A DNA stretch of 64,000 bases from Nereocystis luetkeana (lineage: Eukaryota; Sar; Phaeophyceae; Laminariales; Laminariaceae). The position numbers and the translations under genes were made by a program. Below, piece after piece: positions 20,990-31,757 of this stretch. Within the stretch, counting starts at the first letter, position 1. The number at the start of each line of letters is the position of its first letter. The DNA lies in the NCBI GenBank assembly GCA_031213475.1, contig JARUPZ010000026.1, positions 6,369,785 through 6,433,784 of the forward strand, written 5' to 3'. Below the pieces are notes generated by a model. The model had not been told where the DNA came from. It saw only the letters and a list, made by a program, of their open reading frames with translations, and did not search any database.

Positions 20990-21500
20990 TTTTGCACCGA
21001 CGATATTTATGCGTCGGGCAGGTGTGCGCCTGCAGCGCCGTGCGCGTTGATGAGTGGCGATTGTCCGGACCGGTGCCGCGCGGAGGATCCACTGTATAGG
21101 CAAGGATTGAAATTTCGAAAGGCTCTCTGCGTTAACATTGGAGGTGTAGGGGATATTTTCCCGAAATGGGAACGTTTTCTCATGTTGGAATGGGAACGTT
21201 TTCCATGTTTGCAGAACGCCCTCGAAATGCAACATGACACCAACCTGGTGCTTACTCAACGCCAACCAAACATAAAATATCAAAGTCAAACCATCTATCC
21301 CCCGGTCAAACGATGTGTCTAGCGATCACGTGTGCATCTTTTGTAGATACGTATCGCCCACAAAGCGCTCTTGAGACGCATCGTTCCTCAACCGCGATGC
21401 TTGTGCTAACACCAGGAATACTGGAGCTCTGAGGGGTTTTTATTTTCCTCTTTGGAGGAGCCAGCATGGGAATGTCCCTGCCCAACATATCCATCAACGA
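20990..21500 (+). repeat. diverged direct repeat, right copy
   Basis: ACCGGTGCCGCGCGGAGG, GGTGCTTACTCAACGCCA and GTATCGCCCACAAAGCGC match the left copy. A local duplication of ATGGGAACGTTTTC lies at about 21166-21206. Confidence 0.55.
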
Positions 21501-22019
21501 TAGAGAGGTGAGAACAGTATCGGGAGTGGCCCGAGCGCCCACGCTCCTGTAACACTCTTGCCTCGCCCCGAACCCCTACTCCCTACTATACGAAAAGACT
21601 TTCCAACGCAATGAGCCATCCTTTCCCGCGTGTTTGATTGTCCTGGGTCTGTACAGACCGTCCAGGGTACTAGTGTCATAACACTAGCCCACCCTGATGA
21701 GCCGTATACAAGTAAGTTAAAATATGCTACGTATCGAACTTGAGAGATTCGGGGAAACAACGGCTCCACGAGCTACTGTAGTACTTATATAGAACAAGAT
21801 GATCCGAACTCCTTAAACCTCACTCTCACGCCTCTGCCACCCTGCAAGGCTATGAAGGCTCCTGAAAGAACGCCCAAAAGGGAACAGGAAGAAAGCCTAT
21901 TCGTCAGGAGCTCGAATACCTAAATAAACGGACCTTGCTGCCACATCCCCAGCGAGTGGGGGCAGGCGAGAATACGCTCTTGAAAACGGAAGAATATAAA
22001 AAGCCTATCGATATGCGAG
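21501..22019. other. no recognisable feature
   Basis: Nothing supportable on either strand. Confidence 0.4.
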
Positions 22020-22275
22020 GGAGGGGGGGGGGGTGAACTTACTGGCATGCATGTCTGTATTCGTATGACCATAGGCCGTCGCATTCCGACAATGCCGGGA
22101 CGGAGCACGTAGGGTTTTCAACGCAAAGCGCCGTGAGGTGTTAGGCGAGTCGCTCTGAAGAGTGAGCTGTGTCCTGCTAGGAACCGCTCGTGAGGCGGAA
22201 TTGCATCTGAGTGACAGCTTCAATGAGTTAATTTATTTTCCGGTGTGGCCACTACCAGAGACAGGTGGGACGGGA
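22020..22275 (+). repeat. LINE-B 3' end, truncated copy
   Basis: A short poly(G) run is followed by GCATTCCGACAATGCCGGG, AAAGCGCCGTGAGGTGTTAG, TGAGGCGGAATTGCAT and GACAGCTTCAATGAGTTAAT. These match 25370-25650 downstream of the LINE-B coding remnant. Confidence 0.75.
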
Positions 22276-23150
22276 GGGGGTAGGAGCACACTCGTTCGTT
22301 GCTTGCCTTAGTTACGTGACCAATGATCACGCGTCCCTTTCCATGCGGAGCACCGTTCCTACTCCTAATAAAGACACTTCCAACATTGGGCGCTCATCAC
22401 GTTTTCCCATAGATTGCATGAGACTTTTTTGCCTACCTTATCCTATTCATGCTCTGCCTTTTATGGCCACCTTCTGCCTCCTAGGATGGAGTTCGTTTTC
22501 TCGCTGCTTCCTTTTGTACCCAACTCCTCCATCTCACACACGTCTATTTTCTTCCATCTCCTCCTCCAACACATCCCGTCCCTCCTTATATATTCCATAT
22601 TTTCATATTTTTCCACTACAGTATGTGAGGTCTACGCTATTTCGCTTCATCACAACGGCACATATGTACTTCCTTTTCCTCCTACTCCCAACTACTGGTA
22701 TGCCTCCTTCTTCTTTCTCGTGTGTCAAGATCCCCCCCACGAATTTGCAGTTTCAGTGTTTTCGCGCAGTCTGTTGGGCCCTGGGAATTCGTTTCGATTC
22801 CTATCTCCCGTATATCTCTGAACGTTCTCCCCCTTCCACCTTCTTCGTCAACGCTAGTCTGGGCAAGGGGGTGGGGGCATCGTCGAAAAAGACACAACGC
22901 AAAACCTTTTTACACCATTCCTGTGTCTCAGTATGAGCCTCCAAAAACGCCACCCTAGGATCACCCCCCGGTGATGAGCAAGGGGGGGTCGGCGAAGACG
23001 CAAAGAACGTGGGGCTCGGATATTTTCTCGCCCTAAAACCCCTATTCCCTATACGAACACGCCTCCCAAGTTAAACGTACACCATCATATTTCTTGTGAT
23101 CCGTGTATTTTCCAAAGTCTGGGCCTTCGTAGGTTTGTCAGGGCAATACC
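22276..23150. other. pyrimidine-rich stretch without a recognised gene
   Basis: CT-rich DNA with long Phe/Ser/Pro frames that look compositional. No motif is recognised. Confidence 0.4.
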
Positions 23151-23153
23151 ACA

Positions 23154-23181
23154 TACCAGGTACCTGGTATTAATATTAATA
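23154..23181. repeat. compound cluster of micro-insertion motifs
   Basis: A CCAGG unit, a CCTGG unit and two TTAA units are joined through shared TA dinucleotides, so both motif classes occur in one tract. Confidence 0.65.
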
Positions 23182-23351
23182 GTACGTATAATTTGTCTAT
23201 ACATCATATACCAGGTGCTAGTATATTGTGCTGGAGCAGTTGGTTGATAGTGTGATGAATGATCGAGACATACAGCAGTACACTCCCACGAAGAAGAAAT
23301 ATCCTGCGTACTGCTGTTGTAAGAATATATATGAGGCTGACTTCTTGGGAG

Positions 23352-23439
23352 ACCTTTTAGGACTGTAGTCCCATTTTGGGGGCGTATCACTTTAAATTCG
23401 AGTGGTTTTGTCCCAAACGGGACTGCAGTCCTAACAGGG
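23352..23439. mobile_element. R1 palindromic MITE
   Basis: CCTTTTAGGACTGTAGTCCC and GGGACTGCAGTCCTAACAGGG form the arms. The right flank TTAG is one change from TTAA. Confidence 0.8.
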
Positions 23440-23605
23440 TTAGGGAAATTGGATTGAGAATTCGTGTTCAGCGACGAGCACCACACTAGATGCTACTGGT
23501 ACAAAATAGCCTACATGCTCAAGAAGGCCCTAAGGCTTGCGGCTCAGATCACATGCAGTACACAGGTGTTTTTTGTTGGTGGGTCATACTGTCCATATTA
23601 TAATA

Positions 23606-23710
23606 TTACGGGGGACCATAGTTAATAGGACCTGTGGTGTAGATAAAAACCTATATATTTGACCATTTTTACTAACAATATTTGGTCCTATTAACTATGG
23701 TCCCCCGTAA
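23606..23710. mobile_element. R2 MITE, near-intact
   Basis: TTACGGGGGACCATAGTTAA and its inverted end, TA on both sides, 105 bp. The interior is in the opposite orientation to 13073. Confidence 0.92.
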
Positions 23711-23719
23711 TAGTAAAAC

Positions 23720-24610
23720 AACACAACAGCTGTGAGATCGAGGATTTCGTCGAAACCCGTCTGTTCAAGCTGTGTACGATACTTCGATCGCGCGTGCTAC
23801 GGGTTGTATACCAGTACGATGAAAAAAAGAAGTGTTTTCGGCTGACGCCGCCCGCTCTCTGAAAGCGAGTCCATGACCTTGATGTTGGCCGTCAGTGGGC
23901 CTTGGAAGGCTAATTTTTGTGGACGAAACGTACAGAAAAATGCGAAAGTATTGATTGGGTGACAGAGTTAGAAAAGCGCGTTCCTGCCCATCGGTGATCA
24001 CGAAAAAGAGGTACTGCGCGATACCATGCGAAGTATTTTGATACATCATGCCTGGTACCATTCACTGGCGGCGCTAAGCACTGAAATCGAAAGGAAAAAC
24101 GCCTCAGAACCCAACACTACACTGACTGGCATGTTGCCCGCGCCACATACCATTTCAAACTGTAACCATTTGAACGGGAATGCACCGGCCCACATCGATC
24201 TCACCGATGCTCGACGCAGATTGCCAGATTCCGACCAACAACAACGACCTGAAGGCAACACCCCCGAAAGCCGAACGAATTTAACCCCACACAAAACAGG
24301 GGAAAGGGGGATATACTATACTTACATCGAATAACACAGTGATTGGCGTATGACACCGTATCCGAAAAAGGAGAAACGTGCCAGGATCCAACCCCGCATA
24401 CACTGGCATAGATGTACCACATGCCATTTCAACGACAACCTTTTCAAAGGTGATCCACCCGCCTACATCGATGAACGACGTCTTCACTGGCGTCATGTGT
24501 ACCTGGTATAAGATACTATTTCAATCACCCATTTTTCATGAAGACAATACACCGACCTACATCAATGAAAGGCATTGCAGTCTGCCAAAATCCCACCAAC
24601 AAGGACACGC
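23720..24610. other. no recognisable gene
   Basis: Short frames only. Contains a TACCTGGTA at 24500-24508. Confidence 0.4.
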
Positions 24611-24617
24611 TACATGA

Positions 24618-25370
24618 ATGTATAAAGATTGGGCGGGCAGAAGTGTCGAGGAAACGCGTCGACTCCAGAGGGCATGGGCATGCTTCGGACGGTATAAGAT
24701 GGAAATCTATGACCGCCCGGGTGTGCGCCTACGCCTGAAGGTGCGAATGCTGAGAGCCGAGGTGATCGAAACGTTGCTCTACGGTTGCGTTACTTGGAGC
24801 CCGAGCAAGACTGATTACGGTAGGCTACGGGAGGTCCACCACAAGATGCTCCTCCGATGCATCGGCTGGCGAAAACGAAAGCGCGAAGACCACATTCTAT
24901 CCTATGCTGGCGCGCTTCTCAGGACAAAATCTGAGAGCGTTGAGACGACGGTACGCAGACGTAGGCTCTTGTTTGCGGGCTTTGTGACACGCATGGGAGA
25001 GGAGTTTCTGCCGAAGAGGGTGATGTTTGGGGAGATGGTTGGGGGTAAGGGTTACTCCGGAGGACAGGAGTGGGACTGGATGAGGTACCTTGAGGAGGAC
25101 CTCAAGGAGTTCGGCATCAAGCTCGAAGGGTGGCGCGAGGCAGCACAGAAAGCCGGCAGATGGTTCCGACGGGTCCAGGAAGGGGCGGAGGCCTTCATGC
25201 GGAAATGGCATACAGATGAGAAGGAGGCATCGGCAGAACGGCATAGAATAGCTGCAACCACGACCACAGCCGTTGACGCCAACGCGAGGGCGCAGAATGG
25301 CAGGGAAGAGGGGGGGGGCGACAGGGGGACGAGGGACAATGGGGGGGAGGGGGGGGGGGGGGGGGTGTAC
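24618..25370 (+). pseudogene. LINE-B reverse-transcriptase C-terminal fragment
   Basis: The frame is open for about 250 codons. It starts near the end of the RT domain and runs into the conserved C-terminal region: LKVRMLRAEVIETLLYGCVTW, then REVHHKMLLRCIGW, then SVETTVRRRRLLFAG, then LPKRVMFGEMVGG, and a basic, Gly-rich end. The same block order is seen in LINE-A at 40040-40640, but the sequences differ enough to be a separate family. The catalytic RT motifs and the endonuclease are missing, so it is a 5'-truncated and inactive copy. The initial ATG is simply the first in the fragment. Poly(G) near 25350 marks the end of coding similarity. Confidence 0.75.
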
Positions 25371-25650
25371 TCGATAGGAGAGATGTACTCGATCTCATGC
25401 ATGGCCGTAGTCGTATGGCCATAGACCCTCGCATCCCTACAATGCCGGGTCGGAGCATGTCGGGTTTTCACCGACCAGGCAGACATTGCTTGCACCAAGC
25501 GCGAAGCGCCGTGAGGTGTCTGGCGAGTCGCATGAAGGGTGAGCTGCATCCTACTAAGAACCGCTTGTGAGGCGGACTTGCATATGGACGACAGCTTCAA
25601 TGAGTTGATTTAATTTTCAGTGCAGGCATTTCCAGAGACAGCAATGGGAG
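25371..25650 (+). repeat. LINE-B 3' untranslated end
   Basis: Shared with 22020-22275: ACAATGCCGGGTCGGAGCA, GCGCCGTGAGGTGTCTGG, GACAGCTTCAATGAGTTGAT. It has an additional 30-bp segment absent from that copy. Confidence 0.7.
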
Positions 25651-25889
25651 TACTATGTAACTGCCTCTTGGGTGCCTTACCTTGAACACTACGTGATACG
25701 ATATTTTCCACTCGTGCGGAGTAAAGGTTATTCACCTCGCACAAGGGATCTAACTCGACAACCAGCTGTGGGTGACCGCCAAAAAAAAACAAAAAAAAGG
25801 TACCCTGGTTGTCTAGCTCACGCAGTGAGCGGCATGTTTTACAGTGTCGTTGCCAACCGACGCCAACCCAACCTGGGGGGGGAAGCGGT

Positions 25890-26410
25890 CTGCCCAACAG
25901 ACTGAAGCCTGGTTATGGCCATCATCGTCATGATGCACTCCCTTCTTTGGGACCCAAGTTACTAGCATGGTGCCACCTGGACAACTTTGCGTGTCTGTAT
26001 GCCCCAGTGCCTGCCTTTCGTATTTTCTTTCCCCCCCGCCCGTGATTATCGCTTTTTTGTCCCTTCTTTTTTTCATCTTTCTTTCATTCCCGTTTGTTCC
26101 TCTTTGTGTCTCTGTTAGTATGGCCCGTTTTGCCTTTTTTGTGTTCTGCTATCTGCTTCTGTTTTTGTTTTGTTTTTTTTGCTTCGCTTCATGTTCTTTT
26201 TAAGGTTTTTGTTTACTATTAATAGTCTCCTTTTCGCTTCTCTGGTGTCCGCAGTGGTGGAGTGCGTATGCTTGTTTTTTGTTTTTGCCTCTGTTTTACT
26301 ACCGAGGTATTTCTTCCACTCCAGAGTTATTGGAGCCTGTCCTGCGACCACGGACTGCATTGTATTGTGAGTTAATGAGAGAACAACAGCAACAACAATA
26401 ACAACGCAAA
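25890..26410 (+). repeat. dispersed repeat R6 with (AAC)n-like tail
   Basis: It aligns over its whole length with 34630-35165: ACAGACTGAAGCCTGGTTAT, AACTTTGCGTGTCTGTATG, CACTCCAGAGTTATTGGAGC, ACCACGGACTGCATTG, then GAGTTAATG and CAACAACAATAAC. The tail position suggests a retroposon 3' end. No protein similarity was recognised. Confidence 0.8.
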
Positions 26411-27620
26411 TGTTAATAACAGCTACCATAGCCCCGAAATAACCCAACTCCATACTTTGGAACGTGCTCATTCATAATGCTGATGCACGATAAATGGCCA
26501 ACTTGTCTCATTTATGGCGTACCGTCAAGCATGCTGGGCCCAGCACAAAAACTGCCTCTTACAAATTTGGCTCTCGGAGCTATAGCTTCTATTGATAGGT
26601 GACGTTTGGAGTATTGAAAGAATCTCAGACTATTCGGCACTACGATCGAAAGAGTTACGTTCCGATGACTTGTATGGGGAGAAAAGAGAAAAGCGTTTTG
26701 CTGGCGCTTCGCCTTGATTGAAGAAGTGAAACGGTGAGAGGAACCGGCGCGAGTCGTGACAAACGAACTAAACGGTCTCCCCCTGGGTTCACCATGCTAT
26801 AACTGGAATACTGTCTAAATTCCAACGTATTCCCTTGAATCCAGGTTGTGTTCCTTCCCACGTTATCCGCCTCCTGAGTTCGTGTATCGGAAGGGCTCAC
26901 GTCCTCCCTTCGGCAGACAGCGATGCCGACATCCGCGCGAGCACACAGCGAGTATCCGAGCCACCCAATGCGTTAGGGTTCATTACGCAAAGGAGATGTG
27001 CGGCACATGGACCCAGAGTTGGCACCGTACGTGGTAGCGCTTTTATGTTGCGTTCGTCTGGACCGCATCGAGTAAGACACGACGTGAATACCCGACTCTC
27101 AAGATACTGGTCCCGTGTCTATACGCCACCAGAATCTTGGAATCCTCAGATGACGGTTGGTTGCCGTCCCCTTAGCAGCAGAGTGCAACGGGAAGTACCT
27201 AACCACTTTACCACCTCTAACACTCTAGACTCTCCGTGCATAGGTAGCATCAAACACCGTCGTATTTGCCGTATCCAAGCACCCGGAGCCTTATGATGGC
27301 CGTGGGCGCGCGGGCGTACTGACAACCTTTTCGAATCACGTTTGCGGAACACATGAAATGGCTCAATATCACGCGATACGGCAATCGCCGGGGTGGATGT
27401 GGCGCGTGGTTCGCAGTAATGAAAAGCGTGCCTCGGTGAAGAGAGGATACACAGTTTACATCGGCCATAACACACCCGCTGGATTCCATGGCGGTCATGT
27501 TTTGTTCTGCTCACTAAGGGATGTACTTCGATTGCGGGTTATCGTTCGACGCATGTAGGATGTTTTTAATTTCCCATCCCATCACATATTTTCGCAATTA
27601 TTTCTCCTGCTCCCTCCCTG
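26411..27620. other. 1.2 kb without a recognised feature
   Basis: Several frames of 60-150 codons overlap on both strands (for example 26835-27296 plus and 27146-27514 minus) without any motif. None is clearly the coding one. Confidence 0.4.
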
Positions 27621-27625
27621 ATTAA

Positions 27626-27714
27626 CTCTTTGAGTACTGCATACCCGTTTTGGGGACAAACCACTCGGAATTAGAGTAGGTTGTCCCCAAATTGGGACTG
27701 CAGTACTAAAGAGG
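27626..27714. mobile_element. R1 palindromic MITE
   Basis: Left TTAA 27622-27625, CTCTTTGAGTACTGC, right arm GCAGTACTAAAGAGG. It is a diverged copy with GTACTGC in place of GAACCGC in both arms, which suggests a subfamily. Confidence 0.8.
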
Positions 27715-28004
27715 TTTATTAACCCCTCTGAGACCCCGAGATAGCGACCAAAACAATGGTTGACATCATCAACCATCTACGAGCAGCGTGAGCGTACAGC
27801 AGTATGTACGGAACGAATCATGTTGCGCCCGTGCCGTACGACTTCTCGCTTTCAACCATTGTACTCGTAATTCGACATCGATTTGTATCTTCCCTCACTC
27901 GTGCAGTCGCTCTTGCTGCGATCCCCACTTTTTATCTTCAGTCAGGTTCCCCTCTGAAGTCCCCTAGAGGGTCAATAGTTTTTTTTTAGCCCCCTTGGTT
28001 TGTT

Positions 28005-28073
28005 TCTTTCGTGGAACGTTCATGAGTGATCAACGTTGAAGCTCATGCCGCACATTGTCGGATGGCAAACGCC

Positions 28074-28111
<38 letters not shown>
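28005..28111 (+). repeat. LINE-C 3' tip with (ACA)n tail
   Basis: TGAGTGATCAACGTTGAAG, CATTGTCGGATGGCAAACGCC, then twelve or so ACA units. Other LINE-C copies end in AAT-type repeats at the same place. Confidence 0.75.
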
Positions 28112-28489
28112 TACAATGAAAATATTTTTCAGATACACGGGTATTTGGCGGGGTGCATCGCTCACGCGAGGCGCAGGGTGGGGTGGAAGAAGATAAGTAA
28201 AGCATACCAGGTGTATTCTATAGGAAGGATTGGAAGTCGACGTGACAGAGAGGGCTTTACCTCGTTCGAAATAAAATGCCACTTACTTGGGACCCTTCAT
28301 AGAAATGATGGTCTCCGAACCAGTCTCCGTAGATGTTTTGCGGTTACACCTATCTATATGGTCGATCTTGAAATAAGCTGCCACAAAAATCCTACAGCCT
28401 CGACGCTTGATTGAGACGTTGTCATACCACTGTACTGTTGTGTCTATACCGAAGTACACAGAACCCGTAACGACCCACGTCTAAAACCA
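28112..28489. other. no recognisable feature
   Basis: Short frames only. Confidence 0.4.
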
Positions 28490-28740
28490 AGCACAGCTGC
28501 CAGCCAGTGTGGAAAAATCAAATCACACTACTAGAGACGTCGGCACAATGAACTTGCAAAAATAACGAACACAGAACGCCCCGCCGGGACACGACGCGAG
28601 CACGGCCGAGACCGCCCCCGGCAGAGTCGGGGGAGAGGCAAGCAAGGTGAGGCACGACGGGGAAACAGCTCACCGAGAGGTGGACCTCATCGCGAGCAGA
28701 CTCGACAACGGCTCAAAGCCTGTGTGATGTAAAAACGTTT
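28490..28740 (+). repeat. dispersed repeat R8
   Basis: GCCGGGACACGACGCGAGC, CCCCCGGCAGAGTCGGGG and GGCTCAAAGCC match the complement of 17490-17700. Confidence 0.65.
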
Positions 28741-28959
28741 TTGGATCTCTGATACAAACACCTCATTTTCATGGTATTGTAGTAATTCGAAGTATAGGTT
28801 TACCACAACGAATATGCTACGTAAAGTTCAAGCAGTTTATCCCCGATGACTTAGATGCAGCTAGCTCTGAAGGGGTTGCTGGGCCGTTCTCTCTGCCCAA
28901 CGACGTCGGTAGCACACACCCAGTGTGTGTTGTAAATTCACATTGGTCTTCGTATCCTT

Positions 28960-29010
28960 ATTATTATTAATAATATTTCATTGCCTTCGGACAGTGTACA
29001 CTACAAAAAC
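28960..29010 (-). repeat. LINE-C tip next to a short ATT run
   Basis: TTATTATTATTAATAATATT precedes CATTGCCTTCGGACAGTGTAC, the complement of a LINE-C end. Confidence 0.5.
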
Positions 29011-29479
29011 GTTATTTAATTGTTTTACTTTATATGTTGTTGTGTTGCTATGTAACATTGTAGAGATACACAACAAGCTCTCTGGTCGCAAACTATAATA
29101 CATCTACAAAGCTCCCCTTCGGAACTACTGTGGCTGACTTTAATAAATCTCGGGGGTGTCGCAAGCTGAAAAGGGACAACACACAGCTTAGTTAGGTTCA
29201 TTCTATCGGAGAGCGTTTTTTCCATAAATAGATGGCGTTTGCTCCTCGTACCAGCTACGTACTCTTATTTAGCAACCGGGCAAGAACGAAGAAAAGTAAA
29301 AAATAAAAGTCGCGAGATCCACAAAATAAAGGGAAAATAAGTAATTGGGCAAGTAACGCCCACCAGTCCAAACGAGTTAATATTAATAGTGTCGTGTAGT
29401 TCTACACTGTATGTTGCGTGAGACGGAGTCATTGTCGTTTCATTATTTTATTTCCTACCTGGTATTTTATATTATTATT
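29011..29479. other. no recognisable feature
   Basis: AT-rich DNA. TACCTGGTA at 29456-29464 lies next to the LINE-C tail. Confidence 0.4.
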
Positions 29480-30075
29480 TCTCTTGCCATCGGACAATGT
29501 GCAGCATGATCTTCAACATGGATCACTCATAACTTTCCCCAAAAAAGAAGAAAACCTCGGAAACAAAAGGAAACCCATGCACCAAGTCTACCTCCCTTCC
29601 GTGCCAACTTTTCGGCTTGTCTACTCTATTTGATGTATTTTCTCCTTCCTTCTCATCACGTTCTATCCTTAAATCCTAAACTGCATCCAAGCTCCATCCC
29701 CACGCCATCGGTGTGGGTCTGTCGTCCCTCCCTCCCCTGCTCCTTCTTCCTTCTTGGCGGTCCCTAAGCTGAAGCTTGAACCTCGACACCCTCCTCGAAA
29801 TGGCGATCTGAGTGGTCACCGAGACGATTTGGCGCAGGCGTTCCTTCACTACCCCCTTCCTTGCCATCGACCCACCATCCCTCCCCCCCACGACGCTAGC
29901 TGCCAGCTGGTCGATGAAGTTGCTGCCTTCTACCCCGAGGTGCCCAAAGCTTTCCACCGCTAAGGTGGCTAGTTTGTGGCTCCGCTCGTCGAAGGACACA
30001 TGTCCCGGACGCGCGTAGTGTTGGCGCTTGCGCGCCTCGGAGGTAGAGGCAGCTATATATACGCCGAGAGGTACA
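29480..30075 (-). pseudogene. LINE-C: retroelement C-terminal coding remnant plus 3' end
   Basis: Read on the minus strand, a frame open from about 30075 ends at 29679 with PTPMAWGWSLDAV and a stop. It includes EARKRQHYARPG, KLATLAVESFGHLG and RLRQIVSVTTQIAISRR. This is the pattern (HYA, LAVE-FG--G, I--A--R) that I associate with the extreme C-terminus of some retrotransposon polyproteins. Downstream follow GGAGCTTGGATGCAG and the rest of the LINE-C 3' region, ending at CTTGCCATCGGACAATGTG beside ATT-type repeats. The last codons are kept in the truncated copy at 45110, so that repeat is the 3' end of the same element. Reverse transcriptase itself is absent. The family assignment is tentative. 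Confidence 0.5.
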
Positions 30076-30076
30076 A

Positions 30077-30285
30077 ATAGTATGATGACATGGCACCGCA
30101 TTGCCCACTGCTGTGCTTACTGCATACTGGTACGTGGCAACGTAGTATCTCTGTGGCGTAGCTTTGTGACCACATAACTTGGATCTCTTCTACCAGGTAT
30201 ATAGGATTGAAAAATCGGCACGGACACTGGTTGTGCTGAATGTCGACGGGTAGAAAGAACGGTTTAATGTGAAGAACACACACGA
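30077..30285 (+). repeat. LINE-A 3' tail, truncated copy
   Basis: ATGATGACATGGC, CAACGTAGTATCTCTGTGG, TCGGCACGGACACTGG, GTCGACGGGTAGAAAGAA, then ACACACAC. It carries two micro-insertions (30125-30132 and 30191-30199) that other copies lack. Confidence 0.85.
30191..30199. repeat. micro-insertion TACCAGGTA in LINE-A tail
   Basis: CTCTTC is followed by TACCAGGTATATAGGATTG here and by TAGGATTG in the copy at 41575-41588. Confidence 0.8.
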
Positions 30286-30443
30286 CGTTTTTTTCTGTGA
30301 CCACGTGACCACGACAGCGCGAAAGAAAAACCAAGCACATACATCGCGACTTACGACTTATTTTCTTATTCGAAGCAAATGAAAAGCCAACGCACCGGAT
30401 ACGAAGGGGCACACCAGAACACCAAAAGATCCAATACTTCGTA

Positions 30444-30548
30444 TTACGGGGGACCATAGTTAATGGAACCTATGGTACACATAAAAACCTATATACTTGA
30501 CCATTTCTACTAACAATATTTGGTGCTATTAACTATGGTCCCCCGTAA
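30444..30548. mobile_element. R2 MITE, 105 bp
   Basis: TTACGGGGGACCATAGTTAA to the inverted CCCCCGTAA, with TA on both sides. Confidence 0.9.
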
Positions 30549-30550
30549 TA

Positions 30551-30790
30551 GTAAGTATTCGCATCCGACAGTAAATCAGATTGCACCACTTGTTTTGTGG
30601 CTATTCTTGTTGTATTCGAAGTTCCATCGTTCGACAAGACAAAACAACTGAACAACTGGAAGTAAGTGCATTTATAGTCTACTCTGCTTACTGCTCTACA
30701 GTGGAGTATCTCTGGGTCGGGCTTTTATGACCGAGCTTGTATCTCTCTTAACCATGATGAAAAAAAAATGGCGCTCGGAGACTGGGTAAA
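30551..30790. other. no recognisable feature
   Basis: AT-rich spacer. GGAGTATCTCTGGGTCGGGC near 30700 may be a scrap of LINE-A tail. Confidence 0.35.
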
Positions 30791-31134
30791 GCCGGTCGCC
30801 CCGGTGGTTCAAGGGGTTAACCTCGAATTCTACTTGTGTTTTGAGTATCGGTTCGAGCCCCAGGTGGGTCGGACATTTGACTTTATTTGACAAAATAAAA
30901 ATAAAAAGGATTCAATTGTTGAGGGCGCCTTGTAGAGTGGGTAGGCACAATTCGATGCGAGTCGACGAGGGAAGAACAAGGCTGAAATCTTCTCGCGATA
31001 AAAATGAAGGCACGTACCGTAGCGGGAAGGGGGTAGAAGAGACTGCTATGTGACCCCGGATCTGAGTTACGAGTTGGAAGGAGAGAGAGAAGATGTGCGA
31101 AGATAATGAATGGGATGAGCAAAAAAATAAAAAT
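30791..31134 (+). mobile_element. SINE R4, full-length tRNA-derived retroposon
   Basis: The head GCCGGTCGCCCCGGTGG holds a box-A-like TGGTTCAAGGGG. About 45 bp on comes a box B GGTTCGAGCCC inside a T-arm, which in the 48269 copy pairs CTGGG with CCCAG. A non-tRNA body follows (AGGCACAATTCGATGCGAG, TCTTCTCGCGATAAA, TGACCCCGGATCTGAG), then an A-rich end. It has no coding capacity. It would be transcribed by RNA polymerase III and copied by a LINE enzyme. The body does not resemble the LINE-A 3' end, so the partner LINE is unknown. Confidence 0.85.
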
Positions 31135-31155
31135 AGAACAAAAATAGTATGTATG

Positions 31156-31215
31156 TATGTTGAATGTCGACGGGTAGAAGCACGATTCAAATGTTATTCG
31201 AAGAACACACACTAC
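31156..31215 (+). repeat. LINE-A 3' tip
   Basis: GTTGAATGTCGACGGGTAGA and GAAGAACACACAC with an altered middle. Confidence 0.65.
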
Positions 31216-31244
31216 ACGCATAAATTAGTATATTTATTAAAATT

Positions 31245-31253
31245 TACCTGGTA
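31245..31253. repeat. micro-insertion motif TACCTGGTA
   Basis: An exact motif without a paralogous empty site here. Confidence 0.45.
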
Positions 31254-31277
31254 TTATTATACACTGCCAGGCACTGC

Positions 31278-31469
31278 TGTGTGTGTGTTCTTCACATTAA
31301 ACCGTTATTTCTACCCGTCGACATCCAGCGCAACCAGTGTCCGTACCGATTCTTCAATCCTAGAAGAGATACACGTTCTGTCGTCACAAAGCCACGCCAC
31401 AGAGATACTACGTTGCCACGTATGCAGTAAGCACAGCATTGGGCAATGCAATGCCATGTCACCATACTG
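31278..31469 (-). repeat. LINE-A 3' tail, truncated copy
   Basis: It starts with (TG)n TTCTTCACATTAAACCG and runs to CCATGTCACCATACTGG, where it joins LINE-A coding sequence in the opposite orientation (31470). Confidence 0.85.
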
Positions 31470-31748
31470 GACACTTTGCCAAGCTTCGAACGGCTCACCG
31501 CTAAGTAGTCCTGCTTCTAGTCATTGCCTTCCAGCGTCGACTTCGTACTGACCATACACCCTCTCGTACGCGAAGGCCCTCAAGATGACACGTTGCGAGA
31601 GCATCGAAACGACCATTCGTAAACGCCGGCTCTTCTTTGCGGGGGGCGTGGCACGGCAAAGCAAGGAGCGAATACCCAGTCGGGTAATGTTCGGGACGAT
31701 GGCTGGTGGGGATAACCCGAGACCAGGCGGACAGTGTATGACTTGGCA

Positions 31749-31757
31749 TACCAGATA
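31749..31757. repeat. micro-insertion variant TACCAGATA in LINE-A
   Basis: CTTGGCATACCAGATATTTG here, against CTTGGCATAGATGCATAG at 40403. The insert begins and ends at TA. Confidence 0.7.

Noticed and set aside
26835-27514. Overlapping 120-150 codon frames as a gene
   Set aside because: Both strands are open, with no motif, no splice-bounded pattern and no neighbouring support.
30791-30870. A functional tRNA gene at the SINE head
   Set aside because: Only the T-arm and the two promoter boxes are kept. The acceptor ends do not pair and the sequence is repeated with a fixed non-tRNA body.
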